From: [Eubacterium] saphenum
Lineage (GTDB): Bacteria; Bacillota; Clostridia; Oscillospirales; Ruminococcaceae
Assembly: GCA_004555855.1 (NCBI GenBank)
Contig: SFJQ01000033.1
Location: forward strand, 1 to 16,417
Direction of reading: 5' to 3'
Length of the DNA stretch: 16,417 nucleotides
How positions within the stretch are numbered: position 1 is the first letter of the stretch; each line of letters starts with the position of its first letter. Below are positions 7,595-14,820 of this stretch, in pieces. The position numbers and the translations under genes were made by a program. The notes beneath the pieces were generated by a model. The model searched no databases. It was not told the origin of the DNA and saw nothing but the letters and a program-made list of their open reading frames with translations.

Positions 7595-9356
7595 CGTCGC
7601 TCGCCCCCTTTGTCTGGCTGTCGTAGATTTCGCGGTAAATCGGGCTTCTCGCGTAAAGTTCATCGTGAGTTCCCATATCCGCGATTTTGCCGTTGTCCAT
7701 TATGATAATCTTATCCGCTTCGCAAACCGAAGAAACACGCTGCGCGATAATGATTTTCGTGGTGTCGGGAATGTCCTCCCTGAACGCTTTTCTAATCATC
7801 GCGTCCGTTTTGGTATCGACAGCGGAGGTTGAGTCGTCGAGAATGAGAATTTTCGGCTTTTTGAGCAGCGCCCGCGCAATGCACAAACGCTGTTTCTGAC
7901 CGCCCGAAACGTTGGTTCCGCCCTGTTCGATATAGGTGTTGTACTTGTCGGGCATCGCCTGAATGAAATCGTCCGCGCAGGCGGATTTGCAGACCTGCTG
8001 AACTTCTTCATCGGAGGCGTTTTCGTTGCCCCAGCGGATATTCTCGGCAATCGTTCCCGAGAACAAAATGTTCTTCTGCAAAACCATCGCAACGTTATTG
8101 CGAAGCGCCTCGAGATTATAGTCGCGGACGTTTTCGCCGCCGACGAAAACTTCTCCCTCAATCGTGTCGTAAAGCCGCGGAATCATCTGAACGAGCGTGG
8201 ATTTTGAAGAACCCGTGCCGCCGATTATACCGACAGTTTCGCCGCTTTTTATGGTGAGGTTTATGTGGTCGAGAGCGTTGTTCTCGGCGGTTTTGAAGTA
8301 CTTGAAGCAAACGTTTCTGAACTCAATCGAGCCGTCCTTGATTTCGGTGAGATTGCGCTCGCCGTCATTGATGTCGCTCTTTTCGTTCAGCACCTCGCAA
8401 ACGCGGTCAGCGCTCGCCTTGGACATCGTGAGCATAACAAAAATCATCGACAGCATCATAAGGCTCATCAGGATTTGCATCGTGTAGGTGAAAAGCGACA
8501 TCAGGCTGCCCGTGGTAAGACCGAAAGCCTCGTTGTTGCCACTTGCCACGACAGCCTGCGCGCCGAGCCACGATATCAGGATAATGCAGGTGTAAACGGA
8601 AATCTGCATCGCGGGCGCGTTCAGGGCAACGGTTTTCTCCGCTTTGGTGAACAACTTGAATATTTTCTCCGAGATTGTTCTGAACTTGCTTTTCTCGTGT
8701 TCCTCACGGACAAAGCTCTTTACAACGCGTATTCCGCGAAGATTTTCCTCGACAACGTTGTTTAAGTCATCATAGGTCGTGAAAACCTTTCTGAAAATCG
8801 GGAACGCAAACCTTATTATGAGCGCGAGAATAACGGCAAGAAACGGTATAACGTAAATAAATGTCATCGCAAGCTCGCTGTCGGTTCTGAACGAGAAAAT
8901 GCACGCAAAAATCAGCATCGCGGGTGCTCTGAAGACAATTCTCGTGAGCATCTGAAACGATGTCTGAACGTTTGTCACGTCCGTTGTGAGACGCGTGACA
9001 AGGCTTGCCGGCGAGAATTTATCGATGTTTGAGAAGCTGAAATTCTGGATATTGTAGAACATATCGTGGCGGACGTTTCTCGAAAAGTACGAAGAAGCGC
9101 GCGACGCCGTATAGCCCGCGGTCACTCCGAAGAACATCGCGGCAAGCGTGAGCATTGCGAGAATGGCACCGTATTTCAGCACCGCGTCCATATTGCCGTT
9201 CGGATATGCTTCACTCGGAGTAATTCCCTCGTCAATCAGCTTTGCCATAACCGTTGGAATTGAAACCTCGATGAACGACTCCAACAGCACGAAAATCGGC
9301 GTGATGATTGCGGGGAGCTTTGCCTGCCGCACACATTTTGCCAAAGTTTTTATCAT
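7587..9356 (-). CDS. ABC exporter half-transporter, degenerate-site subunit
   Basis: A 589-residue permease-ATPase, partner of the gene that follows it. About six membrane spans come first, then the NBD. Walker A is G-G-T-G-S-S-K-S-T (about 378-386; Ser replaces the second-last Gly), the signature is VSGGQKQR (about 482), Walker B is LILDDSTS with Asp in place of the catalytic Glu, and the switch residue is Gln (IIAQRVSS) instead of His. Asp and Gln at these two places are the hallmark of the regulatory subunit in TM287/288, BmrCD and LmrCD-type heterodimers. The ATG overlaps the MarR stop by 4 bp (ATGA), so the three genes form one translationally coupled operon. Drug or peptide efflux is inferred from the family and the MarR gene, not proven. 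Confidence 0.93.
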   Translation of the reverse strand: MIKTLAKCVRQAKLPAIITPIFVLLESFIEVSIPTVMAKLIDEGITPSEAYPNGNMDAVLKYGAILAMLTLAAMFFGVTAGYTASRASSYFSRNVRHDMFYNIQNFSFSNIDKFSPASLVTRLTTDVTNVQTSFQMLTRIVFRAPAMLIFACIFSFRTDSELAMTFIYVIPFLAVILALIIRFAFPIFRKVFTTYDDLNNVVEENLRGIRVVKSFVREEHEKSKFRTISEKIFKLFTKAEKTVALNAPAMQISVYTCIILISWLGAQAVVASGNNEAFGLTTGSLMSLFTYTMQILMSLMMLSMIFVMLTMSKASADRVCEVLNEKSDINDGERNLTEIKDGSIEFRNVCFKYFKTAENNALDHINLTIKSGETVGIIGGTGSSKSTLVQMIPRLYDTIEGEVFVGGENVRDYNLEALRNNVAMVLQKNILFSGTIAENIRWGNENASDEEVQQVCKSACADDFIQAMPDKYNTYIEQGGTNVSGGQKQRLCIARALLKKPKILILDDSTSAVDTKTDAMIRKAFREDIPDTTKIIIAQRVSSVCEADKIIIMDNGKIADMGTHDELYARSPIYREIYDSQTKGASDDE

Positions 9357-9841
9357 TGTTTATCTCCTTTCGGACAAATTTTTTCACTTGCATAAGCGGA
9401 AAAAATGTTGTTCTGCATTCTTTTTATAAAGCTGCACATAAGCTCGATTTCCTCGGGCGAAAAGCCGCTCCTGAGCCTTTTGTCCATCTCCTCGGCCTCG
9501 CGGCGCATTTCCCTGCCGAGTTCGCGGGATTTTTCGGTGAGGACGAGCTTTTTGAGCCGAGCGTCATGGGAAACGCTTTCGCGCTTGATAAGCTCCTTTT
9601 TCTCGAGAAGCTTCAGCACCTTCGATACCGTGGAGCGCGTAATCCCGAAATTCTGCTCCAAGTCGCGCTGAAAGACATCTCTCCCCTCTTCCTCCGCCTC
9701 GAAAAGATAGCCCATAATCCACTTGTTTGAGCAGGTGAGGTTGTCAAGCTCGCGCATAATCACTGAGTTGTGGTCGAGATAGCGCCGAATAGCGTTGTTG
9801 AGCTTGCGAAGCCTTATCCCCAAACCCGTGTTCTCCTCCAA
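9353..9841 (-). CDS. MarR-family transcriptional regulator
   Basis: A 162-residue winged-helix regulator. The recognition region NFGITRSTVSKVLKLLEKKELIKRE and the wing SHDARLKKLVLTEKS are typical of MarR; more than half of the protein is helical with a charged C-terminal dimer helix. It probably represses its own operon with the two exporter genes and responds to an exporter substrate. The start is assigned to TTG 9841, because GGAGGTG at 9854-9848 lies 6 bases upstream. The ATG at 9883 overlaps the -10 box of a strong promoter and cannot lie in the mRNA; the ATG at 9862 has no Shine-Dalgarno. The alternative start at 9862 would add 7 residues. Confidence 0.9.
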   Translation of the reverse strand: MEENTGLGIRLRKLNNAIRRYLDHNSVIMRELDNLTCSNKWIMGYLFEAEEEGRDVFQRDLEQNFGITRSTVSKVLKLLEKKELIKRESVSHDARLKKLVLTEKSRELGREMRREAEEMDKRLRSGFSPEEIELMCSFIKRMQNNIFSAYASEKICPKGDKQ

Positions 9842-9881
9842 AAAATTCACCTCCGCCGTCATAAATTGTTGGATATTCCAC

Positions 9882-9910
9882 ATTATAAGGCATATTTAAT
9901 AATTTGTCAA
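9882..9910 (-). promoter_or_regulatory. Consensus sigma-A promoter of the marR-ABC operon
   Basis: On the minus strand TTGACA (9910-9905) and TATAAT (9887-9882) are exact consensus hexamers with a 17-base spacer. Initiation is predicted near 9875. A short dyad, TGGATATTCCA (9870-9880 on the plus strand), covers the predicted start site and is a candidate autorepression operator. Confidence 0.88.
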
Positions 9911-9983
9911 GAGTTTTTTTGTAAAAATTTAACCAAAATTTTTTAACTGTTTGTAGTATTTGCCAATTGAGAGTGCAAAAAAA

Positions 9984-10015
9984 CTATTGAAAATTTCAAT
10001 AGAATGTGATATAAT
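9984..10015 (+). promoter_or_regulatory. nfnAB promoter with overlapping 19-bp palindrome
   Basis: TTGAAA (9987-9992) and TATAAT (10010-10015) are 17 bases apart, with an extended -10 TG at 10007-10008. Start is predicted near 10022. A perfect dyad CTATTGAAAATTTCAATAG (9984-10002) covers the -35 hexamer, the expected position for a repressor site. Confidence 0.88.
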
Positions 10016-10046
10016 TAGCTTGTATTCCGAGAAAGGAGAAAAAACA

Positions 10047-10886
10047 ATGTATAAAATAGTACGAAAAAAAGAGCTTAATCCCACGGTAACGCTTATGGAT
10101 ATTGAAGCGCCGCTGGTTGCCCAAAAGGCTCAGCCGGGACAGTTTATCATTCTGCGCGTTGACGAGGACGGCGAGAGAATACCGCTTACGGTTGCGGATT
10201 ATGACCGTGAAAAGGGCACAGTAACCATCATTTTCCAGATTGTCGGCGCAACAACCGAGCTGCTCAATCACAAAAACGAGGGCGAATACATTCAGGATTT
10301 CGTAGGACCTTTGGGCAAGGCAACCGAAACCGAGGGCAAAAAGAAGGTAGCGGTTGTAGGCGGCGGCGTGGGCTGCGCGATTGCTTATCCCGTTGCGAAA
10401 AAGCTCCACGAAAGCGGCTGCGAGGTACACTCGGTTGTCGGCTTCAGAAACAAGGATTTGGTTATCCTTGAGGACGAGTTCAACGCGGCTTCAAGCATTC
10501 TCAAAATAATGACCGATGACGGCTCCTACGGCACGAAGGGACTTGTCACGGACGCTCTGAAGGAGCTTATAGAAGCCGGAAATCAGTACGATGAGGTTAT
10601 CGCGATTGGTCCGGTTATTATGATGAAGTTTGTATGCAAACTGACCAAGGAATACGGCATAAAAACCGTTGTTTCGATGAACCCGATTATGATTGACGGA
10701 ACGGGAATGTGCGGCGGCTGCCGTCTTACAGTCGGCGGTGAAACGAAATTCGCGTGCGTTGACGGACCCGAGTTTGACGGTCATCTCGTTGACTTTGACG
10801 AGGCTCTGGAGCGCGGGTCGATGTACCGTGAATTTGAGAGCAAAAAGCGCGAAGAAGTTTGCAATCTCTTCAAGGGGGTAAAGTAA
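10047..10886 (+). CDS. nfnA: NfnA: FAD/[2Fe-2S] subunit of ferredoxin:NADP oxidoreductase
   Basis: A 279-residue FNR-like flavoprotein of the PyrK/sulfide-dehydrogenase family. It is the small subunit of NfnAB, which couples NADH and reduced ferredoxin oxidation to NADP+ reduction by electron bifurcation. An FAD-binding barrel at the N-terminus (PGQFIILR, RIPLTVAD) is followed by the nucleotide-binding motif VVGGGVGCAIAYP. A C-terminal cluster region has Asp217, Cys222, Cys225 and Cys237; the spacing D-x4-C-x2-C-x11-C matches the Asp-plus-three-Cys [2Fe-2S] ligands of NfnA. In this family PyrK would be an alternative, but the adjacent GltA-like gene fixes the assignment. ATG 10047 follows AAAGGAG (10032-10038). 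The stop lies one base before the nfnB ATG. Confidence 0.93.
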   Translation: MYKIVRKKELNPTVTLMDIEAPLVAQKAQPGQFIILRVDEDGERIPLTVADYDREKGTVTIIFQIVGATTELLNHKNEGEYIQDFVGPLGKATETEGKKKVAVVGGGVGCAIAYPVAKKLHESGCEVHSVVGFRNKDLVILEDEFNAASSILKIMTDDGSYGTKGLVTDALKELIEAGNQYDEVIAIGPVIMMKFVCKLTKEYGIKTVVSMNPIMIDGTGMCGGCRLTVGGETKFACVDGPEFDGHLVDFDEALERGSMYREFESKKREEVCNLFKGVK

Positions 10887-10887
10887 A

Positions 10888-12279
10888 ATGCCGAATATGA
10901 GCTTAAAGAAGAACGAAATGCCCGCTCAGGAGCCGAATGTCCGCAACAAGAATTTCTCTGAGGTTGCGCTCGGTTATTCCGAGGAGCAGGCTGTTGACGA
11001 GGCAAACCGCTGCCTTAACTGCAAGAACAGACCTTGCGTAGGCGGCTGTCCCGTTTCCATCGATATCCCCGAGTTTATCGCGAAAATCCGCGAAAAGGAT
11101 TTTGAGGGCGCTTATCAGATTATTTCAAAGAGCAGCTCTCTGCCGGCTGTCTGCGGACGCGTTTGTCCGCAGGAAACGCAGTGCGAGAGCAAGTGCGTGC
11201 GCGGCATCAAGGGCGAGCCTGTCGCTATCGGACGTCTGGAGCGCTTTGTTGCCGACTGGCACAACAAAAACTGCACTGAAGCTCCCAAAGCTCCCGAGAA
11301 AAACGGTCACAAGTGCGCGATTATCGGCGCGGGTCCTTCGGGACTTACCTGCGCGGGCGACCTCGCAAAAATGGGCTATGACGTGACGGTTTTCGAGGCT
11401 CTGCACCTTGCGGGCGGCGTTCTGGTCTACGGTATCCCCGAGTTCAGACTTCCGAAAGCGATTGTTGCTCACGAAGTTGAAAACCTGAAAGCGCTCGGCG
11501 TTAAAATCGAAACCAACGTTGTTGTTGGAAAGACAATCGAGGTTGACGAGTTGTTTGAGCAGGGTTACGAAGCAATCTTCATCGGTTCGGGCGCGGGTTT
11601 GCCGAGATTTATGAACATTCCCGGCGAGAACCTCAAGGGCGTTTACTCCGCAAACGAGTTCCTCACGAGAGTAAACCTTATGAAAGCGTACAAGGAAGGC
11701 GCGGAAACTCCTATTAAAAAGAACACAAACGTTGCTGTTGTCGGCGGCGGAAACGTTGCAATGGACGCGGCACGCTGCGCGAAGCGTCTTGGCGCGGAGA
11801 ATGTTTATATCGTATATCGCCGCGGACTTGAGGAAATGCCTGCGCGTAAAGAGGAAGTCGAGCACGCAATGGAAGAAGGCATCATCTTCAAGACGCTCAA
11901 CAATCCCGTGGAAATTCTCGGCGATGAGCACAAGTTTGTTACGGGAATGAAGTGCATTGAAATGGAGCTTGGCGAGCCGGACGCTTCCGGAAGACGCAGA
12001 CCTGTCGAGAAGAAGGACAGCGAGTTTACGCTTGATGTGGACTGCGTGGTTATGTCCATCGGCACTTCCCCGAACCCGCTTATCCGCAACACCACAAAAG
12101 GTCTTGAAACCAACAAGCACGGCTGTTTTGTAGCCGACGAGGTTGGGCAGACGAGCCGCGAGGGTGTTTTTGCGGGCGGCGACGCGGTAACGGGCGCTGC
12201 TACGGTAATTCTCGCAATGGGCGCGGGAAAAACCGCCGCAAAGGCAATGGACGAGTACATAAAGTCCAAGAACGCTTAA
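10888..12279 (+). CDS. nfnB: NfnB: NADPH-binding, bifurcating subunit (GltA-like)
   Basis: A 463-residue homologue of the glutamate synthase small subunit, the large subunit of NfnAB. The N-terminal ferredoxin-like domain has Cys42, Cys45, Cys50, Cys54, Cys89, Cys93, Cys99 and Cys103, enough for two [4Fe-4S] clusters. The FAD motif GAGPSGLTCAGDL is near residue 150, a NADPH motif VVGGGNVAMDAAR follows near 285, and the C-terminal FAD segment FAGGDAVTGAATVILAMG closes the fold. Such genes are often mislabelled NADPH-dependent glutamate synthase; without a large GltB partner and next to nfnA, a transhydrogenase role is more likely. AAGGGGG precedes the ATG. It is one base past the nfnA stop, so the two are coupled. 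Confidence 0.94.
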   Translation: MPNMSLKKNEMPAQEPNVRNKNFSEVALGYSEEQAVDEANRCLNCKNRPCVGGCPVSIDIPEFIAKIREKDFEGAYQIISKSSSLPAVCGRVCPQETQCESKCVRGIKGEPVAIGRLERFVADWHNKNCTEAPKAPEKNGHKCAIIGAGPSGLTCAGDLAKMGYDVTVFEALHLAGGVLVYGIPEFRLPKAIVAHEVENLKALGVKIETNVVVGKTIEVDELFEQGYEAIFIGSGAGLPRFMNIPGENLKGVYSANEFLTRVNLMKAYKEGAETPIKKNTNVAVVGGGNVAMDAARCAKRLGAENVYIVYRRGLEEMPARKEEVEHAMEEGIIFKTLNNPVEILGDEHKFVTGMKCIEMELGEPDASGRRRPVEKKDSEFTLDVDCVVMSIGTSPNPLIRNTTKGLETNKHGCFVADEVGQTSREGVFAGGDAVTGAATVILAMGAGKTAAKAMDEYIKSKNA

Positions 12280-12291
12280 TTTATCGAAAAA

Positions 12292-12318
12292 CCGCCGTCT
12301 TTGGTTTAAAGGCGGCGG
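12292..12318 (+). terminator. Hairpin after nfnB
   Basis: Arms 12292-12302 and 12308-12318 pair over 11 bp with one G-T pair, 12 bases after the nfnB stop. The T-run that follows is poor, so termination may be only partial and shared with the next hairpin. Confidence 0.5.
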
Positions 12319-12351
12319 ATTTACATATAAGATAAACCGCAAGACAGAACA

Positions 12352-12375
12352 ACGCCGCCATTTTTTCGGCGGCGT
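12352..12375. terminator. Bidirectional terminator between nfnB and the minus-strand small gene
   Basis: Arms ACGCCGCC (12352-12359) and GGCGGCGT (12368-12375) flank an A/T loop. On the plus strand it is followed by CTTTAT; on the minus strand by TGTTCTGTCTT. The position between two convergent genes fits a shared terminator. Confidence 0.6.
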
Positions 12376-12394
12376 CTTTATCGTAAAATCGGCG

Positions 12395-12610
12395 TCATCT
12401 TCCCAAAAAATCTTCAACCAACTCGTATGCATGCATTTCGGACGCACCGAGCCTGTTAAGCAATCCCACAAATTCTTGTATTTCTTCTTTGCGGGTGGAA
12501 ATATCGATTATCTCCATATTCTCGCTTCCAATGCCGTAGCTCCTTGCCGTTTCCCCGTCAACATAGACCTCTGCTTCAACAATTCGCCACATTTTTTCAC
12601 TCTCCGTCAT
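12395..12610 (-). CDS. Small protein of unknown function (DUF6514-like)
   Basis: A 71-residue acidic protein without membrane segment or signal peptide. It contains YGIGSEN, IIDISTRKEEIQEFV and a C-terminal AYELVEDFL. From memory this pattern resembles the small DUF6514 family of clostridia, but I cannot confirm it without a search. Two starts are possible: ATG 12610, whose only strong Shine-Dalgarno (GGGAGGAGGAG, about 12638-12628) is 17 bases away, or ATG 12592, preceded at 9 bases by GGAG. The second would give a 65-residue protein starting M-W-R-I-V-E. Codon use is like the neighbours. No clear sigma-A promoter is seen upstream; the function is unknown. Confidence 0.7.
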   Translation of the reverse strand: MTESEKMWRIVEAEVYVDGETARSYGIGSENMEIIDISTRKEEIQEFVGLLNRLGASEMHAYELVEDFLGR

Positions 12611-12757
12611 AGTCGTTGTTTTGATGACTCCTCCTCCCTAACATTAATATATCATAAAGATTATATCGATAACAGAAAATATAATTTCGCTTTTTACCAT
12701 TATTTGTATTTTCTTCCTGAGAATTGGAAATGCGCTACACTTTGTTTAATAAAGCAC

Positions 12758-12794
12758 TTGACTTTTTGACTTTATTATGTTAAAATATTAACAA
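12758..12794 (+). promoter_or_regulatory. Promoter of the yerC-methyltransferase-hslO operon with Rex-like operator
   Basis: TTGACT (12758-12763) and TAAAAT (12781-12786) are separated by 17 bases, with an extended -10 TG at 12778-12779. Start is predicted near 12793. The dyad TGTTAA-AATA-TTAACA (12778-12793) covers the -10 and start. With flanks (12777-12794) it matches 17 of 18 positions of the clostridial Rex consensus TTGTTAANNNNTTAACAA as I recall it. Confidence 0.72.
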
Positions 12795-12829
12795 GTATAT
12801 TAGCCCAAATATTAAAGGGAGGAAAAGCT

Positions 12830-13120
12830 ATGAAAAAGAACAAGCACAATATGGATATTTTGTACAAAGCGCTGTTGTCGCTGAAAGACGAAAAGGAATG
12901 CGAGGCGTTTCTGGAGGATTTGTGTACTCCGCAGGAACTGGACGCGATGGCGCAAAGGCTGAGCGTTGCGGTTATGCTCAATGAGGGCGCGGTTTACAAC
13001 AAAATCGTGACAGAAACGGGCGCTTCCACGGCGACAATTTCCCGCGTGAACAAAACGCTGACCTATCAGACGGCAGGCGGCTATGAAATCGTGCTGGGCA
13101 GGATAAAGAACAATGTGTGA
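12830..13120 (+). CDS. YerC/YecD-type TrpR-like DNA-binding protein
   Basis: A 96-residue homologue of the YerC/YecD group of the Trp repressor superfamily. The N-terminal part has the conserved acidic helix (ECEAFLEDLCTPQELDAMAQR), and the helix-turn-helix follows in YNKIVTETGASTATISRVNKTL. The Trp ligand residues of TrpR are not expected to be conserved in this group, and the regulated genes are not known. AAAGGGAGG (12814-12822) sits 7 bases before the ATG. It is the first gene of an operon and overlaps the methyltransferase by 8 bp (ATGTGTGA). Linkage to the methyltransferase and hslO suggests joint control but not a mechanism. Confidence 0.9.
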   Translation: MKKNKHNMDILYKALLSLKDEKECEAFLEDLCTPQELDAMAQRLSVAVMLNEGAVYNKIVTETGASTATISRVNKTLTYQTAGGYEIVLGRIKNNV

Positions 13121-13853
13121 CGAGCGCGGCTACGGCGATTTTGCAGCGGTTTATGACCTGTTGACAACAAATGTGCCGTATGATGAAATCGCCGAATATT
13201 ACTCGAAAATTTTGTGCAAAATTACCGAGGGAAAGCGGCTTCTCGATATGGGCTGCGGGACGGGAAACCTCACGGTGCGGCTTGCAGAGCGCGGTTTTGA
13301 TGTAATCGGGCTGGACGCTTCTTCGGAGATGCTGTCGATTGCCGCGGAAAAATCGTTTGATGTGCAGTGGATTTGTCAGGATATGACCGAAACCGAGCTT
13401 GGCGAAGAAGTTGACGCGGTGATTTCCACGCTCGACAGCATAAATCACCTCGAAAGCGCAGAGGAAATCGCGGCTTGTTTTGCGGGCGCGGCGGCAAATC
13501 TGAAAAGCGGCGGGGCGTTTGTTTTTGACGTGAACACGATTTTCAAGCACCGCGAAATCTTAGCCGACAACACGTTTGTATACGATGTTGACGGGGCTTA
13601 CTGCGTGTGGCAGAACGAGTTTTTGCCCGAGGACAACGGCGTTTCGATTGACCTCGACATCTTCTTTGAGGAAGAAGACGGCTCGTATATACGCGGCGGC
13701 GAGAGCTTTCGGGAAATCGCGCTGCCGGCTGACGAGATGAAAAAATTGCTGGAGAAAAGCGGGTTCGAGGTGGTCGAAATCTACGATTATCTCACGTTCA
13801 ATCAGCCCTCCGAAAACAGCGAGAAGCTGTTGTTTGTAACGAAAAAGCGATAA
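13113..13853 (+). CDS. Class I SAM-dependent methyltransferase
   Basis: A 246-residue Rossmann-fold methyltransferase. Motif I is LLDMGCGTGNL at residues 43-53 (acidic Asp45 before the glycine loop), the post-I acidic residue is in VIGLDASSEM, and motif post-II is AVISTLDSINHL. The N-terminal segment with YDLL and YDEIAEYY is common in small-molecule or tRNA-type enzymes of this group. The substrate cannot be read from the sequence. The start overlaps the stop of the TrpR-like gene (8 bp), so translation is coupled; a Shine-Dalgarno-like AGGATAAAG lies upstream. The 14 bases to hslO also fit one operon. Confidence 0.85.
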   Translation: MCDERGYGDFAAVYDLLTTNVPYDEIAEYYSKILCKITEGKRLLDMGCGTGNLTVRLAERGFDVIGLDASSEMLSIAAEKSFDVQWICQDMTETELGEEVDAVISTLDSINHLESAEEIAACFAGAAANLKSGGAFVFDVNTIFKHREILADNTFVYDVDGAYCVWQNEFLPEDNGVSIDLDIFFEEEDGSYIRGGESFREIALPADEMKKLLEKSGFEVVEIYDYLTFNQPSENSEKLLFVTKKR

Positions 13854-13867
13854 ACAAAGGTGATATA

Positions 13868-14749
13868 ATGGGAAAAATTGTAAGAACTCTCTCCGAGGAC
13901 GGAAGCGTGCTTTGCGCGGCGCTTGACTCGACCGATATTGTCCGCGAAATCGCGCGGCTTCACGGCTCATCGCCCGTGGTAACGGCGGCTCTCGGACGCT
14001 TGGCAACTGCCTGCTCGATGATGGGCGCGATGCTGAAATACGAGGGCGACGAGCTGACGCTTCGGGTGAATGGCGGCGGACCTTGCGGGACGCTCACGGC
14101 GGTTTCGGACTATCGCGGAAACGTGAAGTGCAGCGTCACCAACCCCATCGTGAACCTCCCCGCGAAGCCCGACGGCTCGCTTGACGTGGAGGCGGCGGTT
14201 GGCTGCGACGGCTCGCTGACGGTCATCAAGGATATGGAGCTGAAGGAGCCGTATTGCGGGCAGGTGCCGCTGATTTCGGGCAACATCGCCGAGGACATCA
14301 CGTCTTACTACGCGATTAGCGAGCAGCTCCCGACGGTTGTCGCGCTGGGGATTTCGTTCGGTGAACGCGCGCAAATCGAGGCTGCGGCGGGATTTATGGT
14401 GCAGATTGTGCCGCCGGTTTCGGACAAGGCTGTCGAAATTCTCGAGCGTAATTTGCAGAATATGGACGACATTTCCCAAATGCTGGAAAAGAAACTCACC
14501 CCCGAACATATCGCGATGACAGCGCTTTCGGGGCTTGGCGCAGAAATTCTCGACAGCTGGGACTGCGAGTATTTCTGCAACTGTTCGCGTGAAAAAACCG
14601 AGCAAATTCTGGTTTCACTCGGCAAAGACGAGATTCAAAAGCTGATTGACGAGCAGAAGGAAACCGAAGTTTGTTGTCACTTTTGCAATAAAAAATACGT
14701 TTTTTCGGCAGAAGATATGTTGAAATTGCTGAAAGACGCAAAAAATTGA
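13868..14749 (+). CDS. hslO: Hsp33 redox-regulated chaperone
   Basis: A 293-residue Hsp33. It is a cytoplasmic holdase that is switched on when oxidation of its zinc-binding cysteines unfolds the C-terminal domain. The C-terminal zinc motif is complete: Cys237-Asn-Cys239, then after 30 residues Cys270-His-Phe-Cys273. Cys269 beside the second pair is an extra cysteine. The N-terminal domain with GPCGTLTAVSDYRGNVKCSV and the central VALGISF-type segments fit the family. ATG 13868 is preceded by AAAGGTGAT. It is the last gene of the operon that begins with the TrpR-like regulator. In an anaerobe it would protect proteins during oxygen or hypochlorite exposure. No terminator hairpin directly follows the stop. 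Confidence 0.95.
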   Translation: MGKIVRTLSEDGSVLCAALDSTDIVREIARLHGSSPVVTAALGRLATACSMMGAMLKYEGDELTLRVNGGGPCGTLTAVSDYRGNVKCSVTNPIVNLPAKPDGSLDVEAAVGCDGSLTVIKDMELKEPYCGQVPLISGNIAEDITSYYAISEQLPTVVALGISFGERAQIEAAAGFMVQIVPPVSDKAVEILERNLQNMDDISQMLEKKLTPEHIAMTALSGLGAEILDSWDCEYFCNCSREKTEQILVSLGKDEIQKLIDEQKETEVCCHFCNKKYVFSAEDMLKLLKDAKN

Positions 14750-14767
14750 GTTTTTTTAAAAAAATGC

Positions 14768-14814
14768 TTGACTTTTCAGCGAGAAATGTGTATAATATAA
14801 TAGTCGCTGAAAAG
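14768..14814 (+). promoter_or_regulatory. tRNA promoter enclosed by an 11-bp inverted repeat
   Basis: TTGACT (14768-14773) and TATAAT (14791-14796) are 17 bases apart; start is predicted near 14803, about 18 bases before tRNA-Val. CTTTTCAGCGA (14772-14782) and its exact complement (14804-14814) enclose the -10 box. Confidence 0.85.
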
Positions 14815-14820
14815 CAATGT

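Noticed and set aside
11125..12471. 448-codon open frame antisense to nfnB
   Set aside because: It lies opposite a well-supported gene, runs through a terminator hairpin, and shows no recognisable domain.
14751..14764. T7A7 stretch after hslO as a terminator
   Set aside because: It is an A/T-only dyad without a GC stem; more likely an upstream element of the tRNA promoter.
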